Below the pieces are notes generated by a model. It did no database searches, was not told the origin of the DNA, and saw nothing but the letters and a program-made list of their open reading frames with translations. A DNA stretch of 64,000 bases. It comes from Pseudalkalibacillus hwajinpoensis. GTDB lineage: Bacteria > Bacillota > Bacilli > Bacillales > Guptibacillaceae. Both the position numbers and the translations under genes were made by a program. How positions within the stretch are numbered: position 1 is the stretch's first letter; each line of letters begins with the position of its first letter. The stretch is from assembly GCF_015234585.1 (NCBI RefSeq), contig NZ_JADFCM010000004.1, positions 29,123 to 93,122 of the forward strand, written 5' to 3'. Shown piece by piece: positions 9,163 through 18,280 of this stretch.

Positions 9163-9824
9163 GTAATCAACCGATAACCAAGGCCGTATGACGTTTCAAG
9201 GTTCATGCGTGGCATTTTCTTTCTTACTCGTCTAATCACATCGTCAACAGCACGATCTGATCCCACATAATCATCCCCCCATACCTGAACGAGAATTTGT
9301 TCACGGGTTAAGGTTTGATTCACATGCTCGACTAGGAAAAGAATTAAATCCATTTCCTTCGTCGTTAATTCAACTGGTTCTCCTCGATCAAGTACTTTTC
9401 TCGATACCGGATCTATTTCATACTCCACAATCTCAAACCTTTTCTGGGAAGATTGTTGGTACACTCTCTTTAATAATTTTTTGGCGCGAATAATAAGTTC
9501 TCTCGGCATAAATGGTTTAGCAATATAGTCATCGCTTCCTAATTCCAATCCTACAATACGATCTAGATCCTCATCTCTCGCAGAAATGAAAATAACCGGT
9601 ACGTCGTCTTCAGCTTTTATTTTCTTTAATAACTCATACCCATCTATCCCAGGTAGCATGATATCTAGAATCCACAGGTGGCAGGATTCGTGAATACTCT
9701 CGAGTGCTTCCTCGCCACTCATAAACGTTTTAACTTGAAACCCTTCTTTTTCCATATACGTTTTTAAGATTTGCACAAGATTTTCTTCATCTTCAACTAA
9801 ATGTATTTTATAAACTTCTTCCAT
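9159..9824 (-). CDS. cssR: CssR-like OmpR-family response regulator
   Basis: A 221-residue regulator. The receiver domain has acidic residues near 11-13, phospho-acceptor Asp54 (WILDIMLP), Ser81 and Lys103 (AKPF). A winged-helix DNA-binding domain follows, ending YGLGYR. The stretches WILDIMLP and VPVIFISARD match what I recall of B. subtilis CssR, which activates htrA and htrB under secretion stress. It starts 12 bases after the yhaN stop with GAGGTG before the ATG, so it is probably co-transcribed with yhaO-yhaN. Confidence 0.72.
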   Translation of the reverse strand: MEEVYKIHLVEDEENLVQILKTYMEKEGFQVKTFMSGEEALESIHESCHLWILDIMLPGIDGYELLKKIKAEDDVPVIFISARDEDLDRIVGLELGSDDYIAKPFMPRELIIRAKKLLKRVYQQSSQKRFEIVEYEIDPVSRKVLDRGEPVELTTKEMDLILFLVEHVNQTLTREQILVQVWGDDYVGSDRAVDDVIRRVRKKMPRMNLETSYGLGYRLIT

Positions 9825-9836
9825 AAGATCACCTCA

Positions 9837-12620
9837 TTAGATTGTCCCTTTTTTTGTGGAAGCTGGCGACTGATCAAGTATGTGAATCCTGTCATCTATC
9901 CCAACTGTTGTAGCTGTATGACACGTTAATAAAATAACCTGATGGTCTTTTGAAAATCTTTTAATAAATGCTTTCGCAACTTCTGTTCTTTTTTCATCAA
10001 AGTTCACAAAGATGTCATCGAGAAAAATAGGCATCTGAACTGTCGAAATAGACGCAAGCGAAAGTCTTATGCAAAGGTATAACTGCTCTGCCGTGCCTCT
10101 ACTTAACTCAGACGGCTTGTATGCTCGGCCGTCCACGTTCAGCACTCGGAATTTATTACCTTCTACAGGAGGATAAATGGCTGTATAACGACCTTCTGTG
10201 ATTAAGTTGAAATAGCTCTCTGCTTTCTTTATGACTGCGGGTAGACGTTCTTCCTGATACCTTGCCTTCGCCCTCGTTAGAAAATCAGATGCTACCTTCA
10301 GTACAGACCATTTCCACGCAAGAGAATTAATCTCATCTTCCTTCTGCTGACGCTGTAAGAGAAGTTCTTCGTAAGTTCCATCTTCTGTTAAGAGACGAAT
10401 TTGTTCGTTTTCACTCGCAATCTGTTGATAAAGTCCTTGCTGCTTCTTCATAATAGCAGTTTCTTCGTGCTCCAGCTGTTCACGATGATAATCGATTTCT
10501 TCCACCGTAGTATGCTCCACGAACGATTCATCACTTAATTGGGAAGTAATCGTTGCGAGCTGTCGTTTAAGCTCTTGGGCTTCTTTATGAGCCTTTCCCT
10601 TCACACGAAACGCTTCCTCATTATCTTCACCTGCTAAGCGCATCAGCTCGTTCATTTCATCCTTACAGCTTTGCCACTTCTTGGTTCCCCCACCAAGCTG
10701 CTCTTCAAGTTCTTGAAGCTTGTTTGTTGCGAGGTCTATGTCTCTCATTAACTCTCTTTGTTCCTCTGCCTTCTGTAGCAATAGCTGTATCGCTTTATCA
10801 GGCTCCTGGTAGGAAACATTTGCACGCTCGCATAGTTTCTTTATTCTATCTTCAACTACCGTTAAACTGTAGTCAAGATCTTCTATTTGCTGCTGCTTTT
10901 GATTTCGTTCCTTCTGAACCTTCTTAATTGACCCAATCCTATCAAAAGCATCAAGCAACGAATCTGTAGGAATGTACTCAGGAAAAGCATGGACCGTTCT
11001 CCACTCTTTTAACTTATCATCAAGTTGATACCTTTCTGCTTCCCACAAGTCTACTTTTTCAGCTGCTTTTAAATAGGTTCGATTAAGGCGATCGACCTGG
11101 TCTTTTAATGACTCAGCTTGTCTCCTCAACTCTCTATCGCGAATAAGCACCTCATCTTCACTCTTCGTCTCAGTACTTTTAGAAGTCAATCTCATTAAAA
11201 TGGCACCACCTACCACTATAGCCGCGCCTACAAAACCAAGCAGCCAACTTTCATAAATGCCAAGCACAATAACGACTAATATCGCGACAGCTATCATCCC
11301 AAACGACCACTTCTGATTAGTAGAAGACGATTGTTCTTTTTCTAATCCTTCCCGATCTTTCGGTGAAAGAAGGCGTGTTTTCAGACGATCATACTCATTC
11401 TCTTCTTTCTCCAGTTCATCTCGTGCAGAAAGAAAAGCTTCCTGAATATACTGGTATTTCTGATCAGAAAGCTGATAGGACGCCACCAATTGTTTTAGAC
11501 TCTCACGTCCAGTAAAGGTCGGATAAATGGACTTAAGAACTTCTTCAGTCTGACCAAATTCCATTAGCTCTGATTCTAACGTTGTATTAAGTGAGCGTAT
11601 CTCACTCTGCAGTCTCCTTCTTTCTTCTGCTCTCCCACGATAAAGTATCATTTCTTCATTCCAATAAGATACCTCTTGTAAGAACGCATTCGAATCAGGA
11701 AGCAACTGAGCGTGCTTAATATCATCTTCTAGTCGTTCTTTTCGTTTCTTTAACCCTTCTAATTCCCCAGAAAGAAGAACAGCTTGTTCTTTCCATTTAT
11801 CCATTCTTATAAGTCCTTCTTCAGGAAAAGGATGAAACTCAGGAAGATTTTCGATCTCTTCTTCAAGCCTTTTTTTCTCATTCAATAAAGGAATGATATG
11901 CTTCTCACGATCAAGCTTTCGCTGCTCATTTTGGATAAATTGCAACCGCTCAGCATTTTCTTGAACTTTTATCTCTAATTCCTTTGTTTTTTTGATAAGT
12001 TCATTGTAGTTCTCATTTTTCTTTTCCCATTCGTTTGTTTTTCTCTTTAAAGACTCATAGGATTCCAGATCTTGATTAAGTTGCGGTTTTCTTCCTCCAG
12101 GCTTAAAAATTTCACCCTGCCACTTGTCAAAATTCTTTTCAATTTCAAGTAATGAAGCTCCACCGCTCATTCCTGCTTCATATAGGACTTGGTTCCACGC
12201 TTCTTCATCATAATGATGATCATTATTTAAAGTAGTAAGGTTACAAAAGAAAATTTGTCTAAAACTAGCTCGATTCATTCCTTTTAAGAGCTTCTTTAAA
12301 TCATCACTATTTCCTGAAGTACCATCTCGAAAATAGATATAAAGATTATCAGAATTCCTATCCCTCGTCCGTTCAATTCTAAATGCTTCCCCACTTTCTT
12401 CTACAAAGAGACTACCTCCAAAACGCGAGAGATGATTCATTTCATAATAGTTCTCCTGCCTGCTAGGAAAACCAAATAAAACATATTCAATAAAAGAGAT
12501 AAGTGTAGATTTCCCTGCCTCATTCTCTCCAAAGATAAGCTGAAGTTCAGTTGAAACGTCTTCGATTTCATAATTCTCAAATTTACCAAACCCGTAAATT
12601 GTTAGACCGAGTAACCTCAT
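9837..12620 (-). CDS. yhaN: SMC/Rad50-like ATPase YhaN
   Basis: A 927-residue ABC-type ATPase. Walker A is at residues 31-39 (GENEAGKST), long coiled coils fill the middle, and the C-terminus holds the signature LSRGTAEQL, Walker B (PIFLDDIF) and a D-loop. At the tip of the coiled coils, where Rad50 has a zinc hook, two hydrophobic helices (about 439-455 and 459-477) are found instead, which suggests membrane tethering. The start overlaps the yhaO stop in TAATG, so the two are translationally coupled, like SbcC with SbcD. Confidence 0.9.
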   Translation of the reverse strand: MRLLGLTIYGFGKFENYEIEDVSTELQLIFGENEAGKSTLISFIEYVLFGFPSRQENYYEMNHLSRFGGSLFVEESGEAFRIERTRDRNSDNLYIYFRDGTSGNSDDLKKLLKGMNRASFRQIFFCNLTTLNNDHHYDEEAWNQVLYEAGMSGGASLLEIEKNFDKWQGEIFKPGGRKPQLNQDLESYESLKRKTNEWEKKNENYNELIKKTKELEIKVQENAERLQFIQNEQRKLDREKHIIPLLNEKKRLEEEIENLPEFHPFPEEGLIRMDKWKEQAVLLSGELEGLKKRKERLEDDIKHAQLLPDSNAFLQEVSYWNEEMILYRGRAEERRRLQSEIRSLNTTLESELMEFGQTEEVLKSIYPTFTGRESLKQLVASYQLSDQKYQYIQEAFLSARDELEKEENEYDRLKTRLLSPKDREGLEKEQSSSTNQKWSFGMIAVAILVVIVLGIYESWLLGFVGAAIVVGGAILMRLTSKSTETKSEDEVLIRDRELRRQAESLKDQVDRLNRTYLKAAEKVDLWEAERYQLDDKLKEWRTVHAFPEYIPTDSLLDAFDRIGSIKKVQKERNQKQQQIEDLDYSLTVVEDRIKKLCERANVSYQEPDKAIQLLLQKAEEQRELMRDIDLATNKLQELEEQLGGGTKKWQSCKDEMNELMRLAGEDNEEAFRVKGKAHKEAQELKRQLATITSQLSDESFVEHTTVEEIDYHREQLEHEETAIMKKQQGLYQQIASENEQIRLLTEDGTYEELLLQRQQKEDEINSLAWKWSVLKVASDFLTRAKARYQEERLPAVIKKAESYFNLITEGRYTAIYPPVEGNKFRVLNVDGRAYKPSELSRGTAEQLYLCIRLSLASISTVQMPIFLDDIFVNFDEKRTEVAKAFIKRFSKDHQVILLTCHTATTVGIDDRIHILDQSPASTKKGTI

Positions 12621-13861
12621 TAACTCTCACCACCTTTTGACTCAATGAGATATGTAAGTAATAGTTCTTCAGCTTCTTTTATTAATTGTTGCTCGTCTTC
12701 AATGGGATGGAGAGCTTTTCTAGCTCGTCTATGTTCAAATAGCGGAGCTAACGCTTCTTTCATTTGGGAATGCTCGTACTGATCAGAGGTAAATAAAATA
12801 TCCTGTAAAAATCCATTCTGCTGTTTTAAATTCTCGCGATCCCAGAGCGGCATTGATTTTAGAGTGAATTTATATGGCCAAACAAATCCTTCGTCTTCCA
12901 TTTCTCTATTTAGTTGTAGCGTCTGCAATATATCCTCTAAATGATCCCCATGTATTAACTCTGCATGTATCGGGCTACTGCCAACTAATTCAAAATTAAT
13001 GAAATGGCCTCCTGTAGAGAAAGTTTCCTGATCCAAAATTTCTTCACAGTTATTTAAAAGATTTTGGATCGTATCACACTGTCCAATATCTATAATCGAC
13101 TTGTGCCAGGTTACATCAGCGGTTTGATGAAAAACAAGCGATGGCTCAGAATCGCTTAACTTTACAACATAACACCCTTTTTCACCACGTTCTTTCGAAT
13201 GTGCTCCTTGTATATTACCGGGATAAACAATAAGGGGCTCTTCTGATAGTATTGCTCTCTGATGAATATGCCCAAGAGCCCAGTAATCAAATTTCTTATT
13301 CATTAGTTCAGTTATTGTGAATGGAGCATAGGAAGAATGTTCTGTTTGTCCTTCTAAATTCCCATGAAGCATTCCGATCTGGAAACTCTCTTCATCTACC
13401 CTTTCGTATGAACTAACCATCTTCTCATTCACATGACGCGTCGGATAGCTAAAGCCATGAATATAAGCGATTGGCGTCTGATCTCTGTTATACGAAATCG
13501 ATTCGACTTCCCCACCAAAAAAATAACTTTTATCAGGCCAAGTTAAATCAACCCATTCTCCATCTAGCGCATCGTGATTTCCGTGAGAAAGATAGCTATA
13601 AATGCCTGCCTCATCCAATCTTTTCAATTGTTGTAATAAAATCATCTGTGCTTTCAAGCTACGATAGCTACTATCAAATAAATCTCCTGCAAACAGAACA
13701 AAATCTACCCGTTGATTAATAGCAATATCAACGATTGCTCGTAATGAACGATAGGCACTTTCTCGAACAAACTCATGGATGGATTTAGGTAACTGATTTG
13801 CACCAGAAAATGGCCTGTCTAAATGAAGATCCGCGCAGTGCAGAAAGGTTACTTCTTTCAT
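12620..13861 (-). CDS. yhaO: SbcD/Mre11-like DNA repair exonuclease YhaO
   Basis: A 413-residue calcineurin-type metallophosphoesterase with all metal-binding motifs: DLH (11-13, CADLHLD), GDLFD, GNHD, a later LHG, and GHIH. Mre11/SbcD-type nucleases process DNA ends with a Rad50-like partner, here YhaN. The ATG at 13859-13861 with GGGAG seven bases upstream is preferred over the GTG one codon earlier. A LexA-like box lies about 50 bases upstream, in line with SOS control of this operon in B. subtilis. Confidence 0.92.
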   Translation of the reverse strand: MKEVTFLHCADLHLDRPFSGANQLPKSIHEFVRESAYRSLRAIVDIAINQRVDFVLFAGDLFDSSYRSLKAQMILLQQLKRLDEAGIYSYLSHGNHDALDGEWVDLTWPDKSYFFGGEVESISYNRDQTPIAYIHGFSYPTRHVNEKMVSSYERVDEESFQIGMLHGNLEGQTEHSSYAPFTITELMNKKFDYWALGHIHQRAILSEEPLIVYPGNIQGAHSKERGEKGCYVVKLSDSEPSLVFHQTADVTWHKSIIDIGQCDTIQNLLNNCEEILDQETFSTGGHFINFELVGSSPIHAELIHGDHLEDILQTLQLNREMEDEGFVWPYKFTLKSMPLWDRENLKQQNGFLQDILFTSDQYEHSQMKEALAPLFEHRRARKALHPIEDEQQLIKEAEELLLTYLIESKGGES

Positions 13862-13912
13862 CACTCATCTCCCTTTCTAATGCTCTCTATCTCTTATTTT
13901 ACCATAATCAAA

Positions 13913-13926
13913 CGAGCGCACGTTCG
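13913..13926. promoter_or_regulatory. LexA (SOS) box upstream of yhaO
   Basis: CGAGCGCACGTTCG differs from the Bacillus LexA pattern CGAAC-N4-GTTCG at one position. It lies 52 bases before the yhaO start, next to a possible -10 box (TAAAAT on the minus strand). B. subtilis yhaO-yhaN-yhaM is, to my knowledge, a LexA regulon operon. Confidence 0.7.
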
Positions 13927-13977
13927 CATGATTCCGCTTTTTCTCATTCAATCATTTTATACTCATCATGCGACAAG

Positions 13978-14018
13978 AACAAAAAGAAAAGTCCCGGAAA
14001 CTCAAGTTCCGGAACTTT
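13978..14018 (-). terminator. terminator downstream of yhaP
   Basis: On the minus strand AAAGTTCCGGAACT and its near-complement form a stem (TTCCGG paired with CCGGAA, AAAGT with ACTTT), followed by TTTTCTTTTTG. Confidence 0.85.
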
Positions 14019-14040
14019 CTAGATTGTTAGTTGAAAGCTA

Positions 14041-15291
14041 TTACTCACGTCGTGATAGCTTTAACGCTTTGCCTATATCTTTTAAAGAAGATGATTTCCC
14101 ATACATGAGAACACCACCTCTGTAAACTTTCGCCCCGATAATTGCAAAAAACACAATCGATCCAATTAGGAGTGCAAGACTAATGGCTACTTCCCAGAAT
14201 GGAATGGAGAGCATACCTACCCGTAAGAACATCACTACTGGTGTAAAGAAAGGAATGAAGGACGAGATGGTGACAAATGTAGAAGACGGCGTACTTAGTC
14301 CAAACATCGCAATAAAGAAAGCGATGATAATGAGAAACTGGACTGGCATTATCATTTGCTGAACTTCTTCTGCTCTACTAACGAGTGATCCTACCATTGC
14401 AAGAATGGTCGCATAAAGTAAATAGCCAAGAATAAAGAATACGATCGCATAAATAATGAGTGAAGCTGAAAGATTACTAAAATTAAGGAAGGATAGGAAA
14501 CCTGCTTCTGCGAGCTCATCTTCCTGCATTTGCATAAAGAGGTACCCACTTGCAATAATGATCGCATATTGCGTTAAACCGAGTAAGGCAATTCCAAGTA
14601 TTTTCCCAAACATTTGCTTTACTGGCGAAACGCTTGAAATTAAGATTTCCATTACTCTCGATGATTTCTCTGTCGCCACTTCCACAGCAACCATATTTCC
14701 ATAGAAAATCACTGAAAAATAGATGACGAATAGAAGTACATAAACGAACACTCTTGCTTGATTTAATTCATCTTCTGTCTTTGCTCCTTTTTCGAGCGCA
14801 ACTTTTTGAAACTGGACAGGTTGGTCGATTTCACTAAGCTGCTCCTGAGTAACCCCTGCTTTCTCAGCAGCAATTGTACTCTTCAATTGCTGAAGTGCTG
14901 ATTCAAGAACTTGTGGAGTGACTTGTTCTGCTACTGTCTCCGCTTTATAAAGGGCCGTCGGTTCGGAATTTTCGTTTTCTTTAAGAATCAAATAGCTATC
15001 GAGATCACCCTCTTCAATAGCCTGTTCGGCTTTTTCTTCAGAGCCATCGAATTTTTCTAATACAATGTCAGATTCCATCATCTTCATTTGGTTTTCAAGT
15101 TGTGTATAATACGAACCTGTATCGATGACTCCCACTCGATCCGCTTCACTCGAATCGAAATTATCTATAATGGTCGAAAGATTTGTAATGAGAAAGATCA
15201 TAAGTAGCGTAATAACCGTTGTAATAATAAATGCCTTGGACTTCAGTCGATTTAAATATGTTTGGGAGAGGACAATAAGAAATTTATTCAT
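14041..15291 (-). CDS. yhaP: ABC-2 type exporter permease YhaP (NatB-like)
   Basis: A 416-residue permease with one N-terminal helix, a large extracytoplasmic domain (about residues 40-185) and five or six C-terminal helices, the NatB/YhaP layout. It pairs with the ATPase YhaQ directly upstream; the coding regions overlap by eight bases if translation starts at the ATG at 15289-15291. NatAB-type systems export Na+ or peptides and antibiotics; the substrate here is unknown. Confidence 0.88.
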   Translation of the reverse strand: MNKFLIVLSQTYLNRLKSKAFIITTVITLLMIFLITNLSTIIDNFDSSEADRVGVIDTGSYYTQLENQMKMMESDIVLEKFDGSEEKAEQAIEEGDLDSYLILKENENSEPTALYKAETVAEQVTPQVLESALQQLKSTIAAEKAGVTQEQLSEIDQPVQFQKVALEKGAKTEDELNQARVFVYVLLFVIYFSVIFYGNMVAVEVATEKSSRVMEILISSVSPVKQMFGKILGIALLGLTQYAIIIASGYLFMQMQEDELAEAGFLSFLNFSNLSASLIIYAIVFFILGYLLYATILAMVGSLVSRAEEVQQMIMPVQFLIIIAFFIAMFGLSTPSSTFVTISSFIPFFTPVVMFLRVGMLSIPFWEVAISLALLIGSIVFFAIIGAKVYRGGVLMYGKSSSLKDIGKALKLSRRE

Positions 15292-16180
15292 ATGCCGCAC
15301 CCACTTTCTCAATAAAGATATCGTTTAATGACGGCTCTTCTAGTTCAAACTTTCTAACAAATCCTCTGTTCATCAACTCATGTAGAACCTTCTGAGAAAC
15401 TTGCTCATTTGCTATTTGAACAGTGCTATGATTCATTCCTTGCTTTATGTGATGAACCCCTTCAATATTTTCTAGAAATGTTAGATCAAAATCAACGTCA
15501 ATGATAATGTTTTTCTTACCATAAGAACGCTTGATTTCTTTTAAGTTCCCAGAAACAACTGCTTTTCCTTTATGTAGTATACAAAGATGCTCACAAAGTT
15601 CTTCCACATGCTCCATTCGGTGACTAGAAAACAAGATCGTTGTTCCTGCATTCTTTAAATCAAGAACAGCTTCTTTCAACACTTCCACATTTACTGGATC
15701 CAGCCCGCTAAATGGCTCATCAAGAATGAGAAGCTCTGGCTTATGAATAACTGCTGCTATAAATTGTATTTTTTGCTGATTTCCTTTTGATAATTCTTCT
15801 ACCTTTTTATCAAGATATTCTGGCACATTGAAACGATCAAGCCATATAACAATTTCTTTCTCAATATCAGCTTTCTTCATCCCACGTAACTTGCCAAGAT
15901 AAATTAATTGATCTTTCACTTTCATCTTAGGATAAAGACCGCGTTCTTCAGGTAAATAGCCAATTAAATGGCTTGAATCATAAGATATTTCTTCTTTCTT
16001 CCAGCTAATCGTTCCATTTGTTTGATCAATGAGGCGTAATAACATTCGAAATGTTGTTGTCTTACCCGCTCCGTTACCTCCAAGTAACCCAAAAATCTCA
16101 TTCTCAGGAATTGATAAATTAAGTCCTTCTACTGCTGTAAAAGGTCCGAATCTTTTTGATACATTCTGAAATTCGAGCAT
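15284..16180 (-). CDS. yhaQ: ABC exporter ATP-binding protein YhaQ (NatA-like)
   Basis: A 298-residue ATPase with Walker A GGNGAGKTTT, signature LSKGN in place of LSGGQ, Walker B LLILDEPFSGLDP and the switch histidine in SSHRMEHVE. A C-terminal extension is typical of the NatA group. The internal ATG at 16178-16180 is the likely start because AGGGGGA lies just upstream and the product begins MLEFQNVSKRF, as expected for this family. It energises YhaP. Confidence 0.9.
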   Translation of the reverse strand: MLEFQNVSKRFGPFTAVEGLNLSIPENEIFGLLGGNGAGKTTTFRMLLRLIDQTNGTISWKKEEISYDSSHLIGYLPEERGLYPKMKVKDQLIYLGKLRGMKKADIEKEIVIWLDRFNVPEYLDKKVEELSKGNQQKIQFIAAVIHKPELLILDEPFSGLDPVNVEVLKEAVLDLKNAGTTILFSSHRMEHVEELCEHLCILHKGKAVVSGNLKEIKRSYGKKNIIIDVDFDLTFLENIEGVHHIKQGMNHSTVQIANEQVSQKVLHELMNRGFVRKFELEEPSLNDIFIEKVGAAYE

Positions 16181-16326
16181 AGCTTCCCCCTTTATATTGA
16201 CATTCATTACATGAAAAATAGCTTCCCAACTAGTATAACGTTTCGTTTTCTCAAAAGATTCGTTTTTTCCAAAAATAAGTGACAAGAAATTATTACATCG
16301 GTAAACTAAAAGGAGGAGGCGATAAT

Positions 16327-16512
16327 ATGGAAAAGTACATTATCACGGCATTCGAAAAAAGCGGAGAGACTGTTCTAGATGAAAGCTTTGATGCACAGGA
16401 TGACAAAGAAGCAAAAAAAGTTGGCGAAGAACTCTTAAAGCAAAAAGGTTTTGAAAACCATACGGCACGAGTTGTATCCTCTGCTGGTAAATTAATCGTA
16501 TTAAAAAGATAG
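16327..16512 (+). CDS. yhzD: YhzD-like small protein
   Basis: A 61-residue acidic-basic soluble protein (MEKYIITAFEKSGET...). The ATG at 16327 follows GGAGGAGG at 16313-16320. Size and position beside yhaQ agree with B. subtilis YhzD. It has no known function. It is divergent from yhaQ and followed by a terminator shared with the convergent aldehyde dehydrogenase gene. Confidence 0.65.
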   Translation: MEKYIITAFEKSGETVLDESFDAQDDKEAKKVGEELLKQKGFENHTARVVSSAGKLIVLKR

Positions 16513-16594
16513 CGCTATCATGTGTTGAATTTCTGATGATTAGCTGATCGAATCGAAACTTTGGAAGTACTTCACCTAAGAATAGAACATTAAA

Positions 16595-16630
16595 AAGAAC
16601 CGCCCGTCCGTAAAGGACGAGCGGTTTTCT
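16595..16630. terminator. bidirectional terminator
   Basis: ACCGC-C-CGTCC and its complement pair around GTAAA. T-rich tracts lie on both sides (TTTTCTTCT on plus, TTCTTTTTAA on minus). It lies between the convergent yhzD and dhaS-like genes. Confidence 0.88.
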
Positions 16631-16634
16631 TCTG

Positions 16635-18116
16635 TTATTTTAAGTTAATCCAAACGCTCTTCACTTCTGTGTAATTATTTAGTGCATAGGAGCCCATTTC
16701 TCTTCCCATACCCGATTGCTTATAGCCACCGAATGGAGAAGCCGCATCAAATGCATTATAGCAATTCACCCATACAGTACCAGCTTTAATTTTGTTTGCA
16801 ACATAGTGTGCGGACTTGAGGTTCTCTGTCCATAGTCCAGCAGCTAGTCCATAATTCGAAGCATTCGCTCGCTCGATTACTTCATCAAGGTCTTCAAACG
16901 GCATTGCGGCTACTACTGGTCCAAAGATTTCCTCTTTTGCAATGGTCATTTTATCATCCACATCAGAGAAAATCGTAGGTTGGACATAATATCCCTTATC
17001 GTAAGGAACCTGTCCTCCAGTAAGTAACTCTGCACCTTCATCCTGCCCTTTTGAAATATAGCTCATTACGCGTTCATGCTGCTCAGCGGATACGAGTGGC
17101 CCCATTTGAGTTTCAGGATCCAACCCTGCTCCCTGCTTGATCTTTTGACTATGACTCACTAAATCAGCCATCACATTATCATAGGCTTTCTTTTGTACGA
17201 ATAGTCTTGATCCAGCACAGCAAACCTGTCCTTGATTAAACATAATACCGCTTAACGCGCCTGGTATCGCTTTTGTCATATCGGCATCTGGTAAAATAAT
17301 ATTTGGTGATTTACCTCCCAGCTCAAGCGTCACTCGCTTCAAATCATTCGAAGCCTGGTTCATAATATACTTACCTACATCAGTTGATCCGGTAAATGCA
17401 ATTTTATCTACGTTTGGATGTTTAACTAGTGCATCACCTGCTGTTTCACCGTATCCTGGTACAACGTTCACAACGCCTTCAGGGAATCCAGCTTCCTCCA
17501 TCAGCTGCGCTAGATATAGAGCTGAAAGTGGTGTTTGCTCCGCAGGTTTAAGAACAACGGTACACCCCGTCGCTAAAGCTGCTCCAAGCTTCCATGCCGC
17601 CATAAGTAGAGGGAAATTCCATGGAATGATTTGTCCAACAACCCCTAAGGCCTCATGACGTGTGTAATTAAAATATGGTCCATTAACGGGAATGGTTTGT
17701 CCCATAATTTTTGTTGACCAGCCAGCGTAGTATCTAAAGTGCTCAATCGCTAGTGGTACATCGGCATTCTGCGTTTCACGAATCGGCTTACCATTATCAA
17801 GCGTATCAAGCATGGCAAGTTCTTCTTTATTTTCTTCCATTAAATCTGCAAGCTTATAAATTAATCGGCTTCTAGCTGACGCAGACATGCGCGACCACGG
17901 ACCACTGTCGAAAGCTTTACGAGCTGCCATAACGGCTTCATCAATATCTTCTTTCACGGCTTCACTAACTGTTGCAAGCACTTCACCAGTTGAGGGGTTT
18001 AGGGTATCAAATGTTCTTCCTGATAACGAATCCTTCCATTGACCATTAATATAAAGTTTTTTCGTTCCTTTCAGAAATTCAGTCACCTTTGGATTCAAGT
18101 CGAGTAATTTTTGCAT
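16635..18116 (-). CDS. dhaS: NAD(P)-dependent aldehyde dehydrogenase (DhaS-like)
   Basis: A 493-residue class 1/2 aldehyde dehydrogenase that oxidises aldehydes to acids. The glutamate motif LELGGKSP, the catalytic cysteine region NQGQVCCAGSR, the cofactor-binding FTGST and the C-terminal SPFGGYKQSG are all present. The ATG at 18114-18116 has GGAGGG six bases upstream and is preferred over an ATG 11 codons earlier without a site. Overall similarity to B. subtilis DhaS is high, as far as I can recall. It is transcribed alone. Confidence 0.88.
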   Translation of the reverse strand: MQKLLDLNPKVTEFLKGTKKLYINGQWKDSLSGRTFDTLNPSTGEVLATVSEAVKEDIDEAVMAARKAFDSGPWSRMSASARSRLIYKLADLMEENKEELAMLDTLDNGKPIRETQNADVPLAIEHFRYYAGWSTKIMGQTIPVNGPYFNYTRHEALGVVGQIIPWNFPLLMAAWKLGAALATGCTVVLKPAEQTPLSALYLAQLMEEAGFPEGVVNVVPGYGETAGDALVKHPNVDKIAFTGSTDVGKYIMNQASNDLKRVTLELGGKSPNIILPDADMTKAIPGALSGIMFNQGQVCCAGSRLFVQKKAYDNVMADLVSHSQKIKQGAGLDPETQMGPLVSAEQHERVMSYISKGQDEGAELLTGGQVPYDKGYYVQPTIFSDVDDKMTIAKEEIFGPVVAAMPFEDLDEVIERANASNYGLAAGLWTENLKSAHYVANKIKAGTVWVNCYNAFDAASPFGGYKQSGMGREMGSYALNNYTEVKSVWINLK

Positions 18117-18215
18117 ACTATCCCTCCAGAATTCAAAATTATCAAACATTATACATATTAGCGGTTTTTTCGTGAAAGCCTTTTCATTTCGTTAAAATGA
18201 TTCAAAAGTAACATA

Positions 18216-18263
18216 AAAAACGCCTTCATTCCCCATAAATCGTCAGGGTTCGATGAAGGCGTC
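18216..18263 (-). terminator. terminator downstream of the HAD phosphatase gene
   Basis: On the minus strand ACGCCTTCAT pairs with ATGAAGGCGT, followed by TTTTTTATG. Confidence 0.85.
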
Positions 18264-18280
18264 TTTATTCTCTTTAACCA

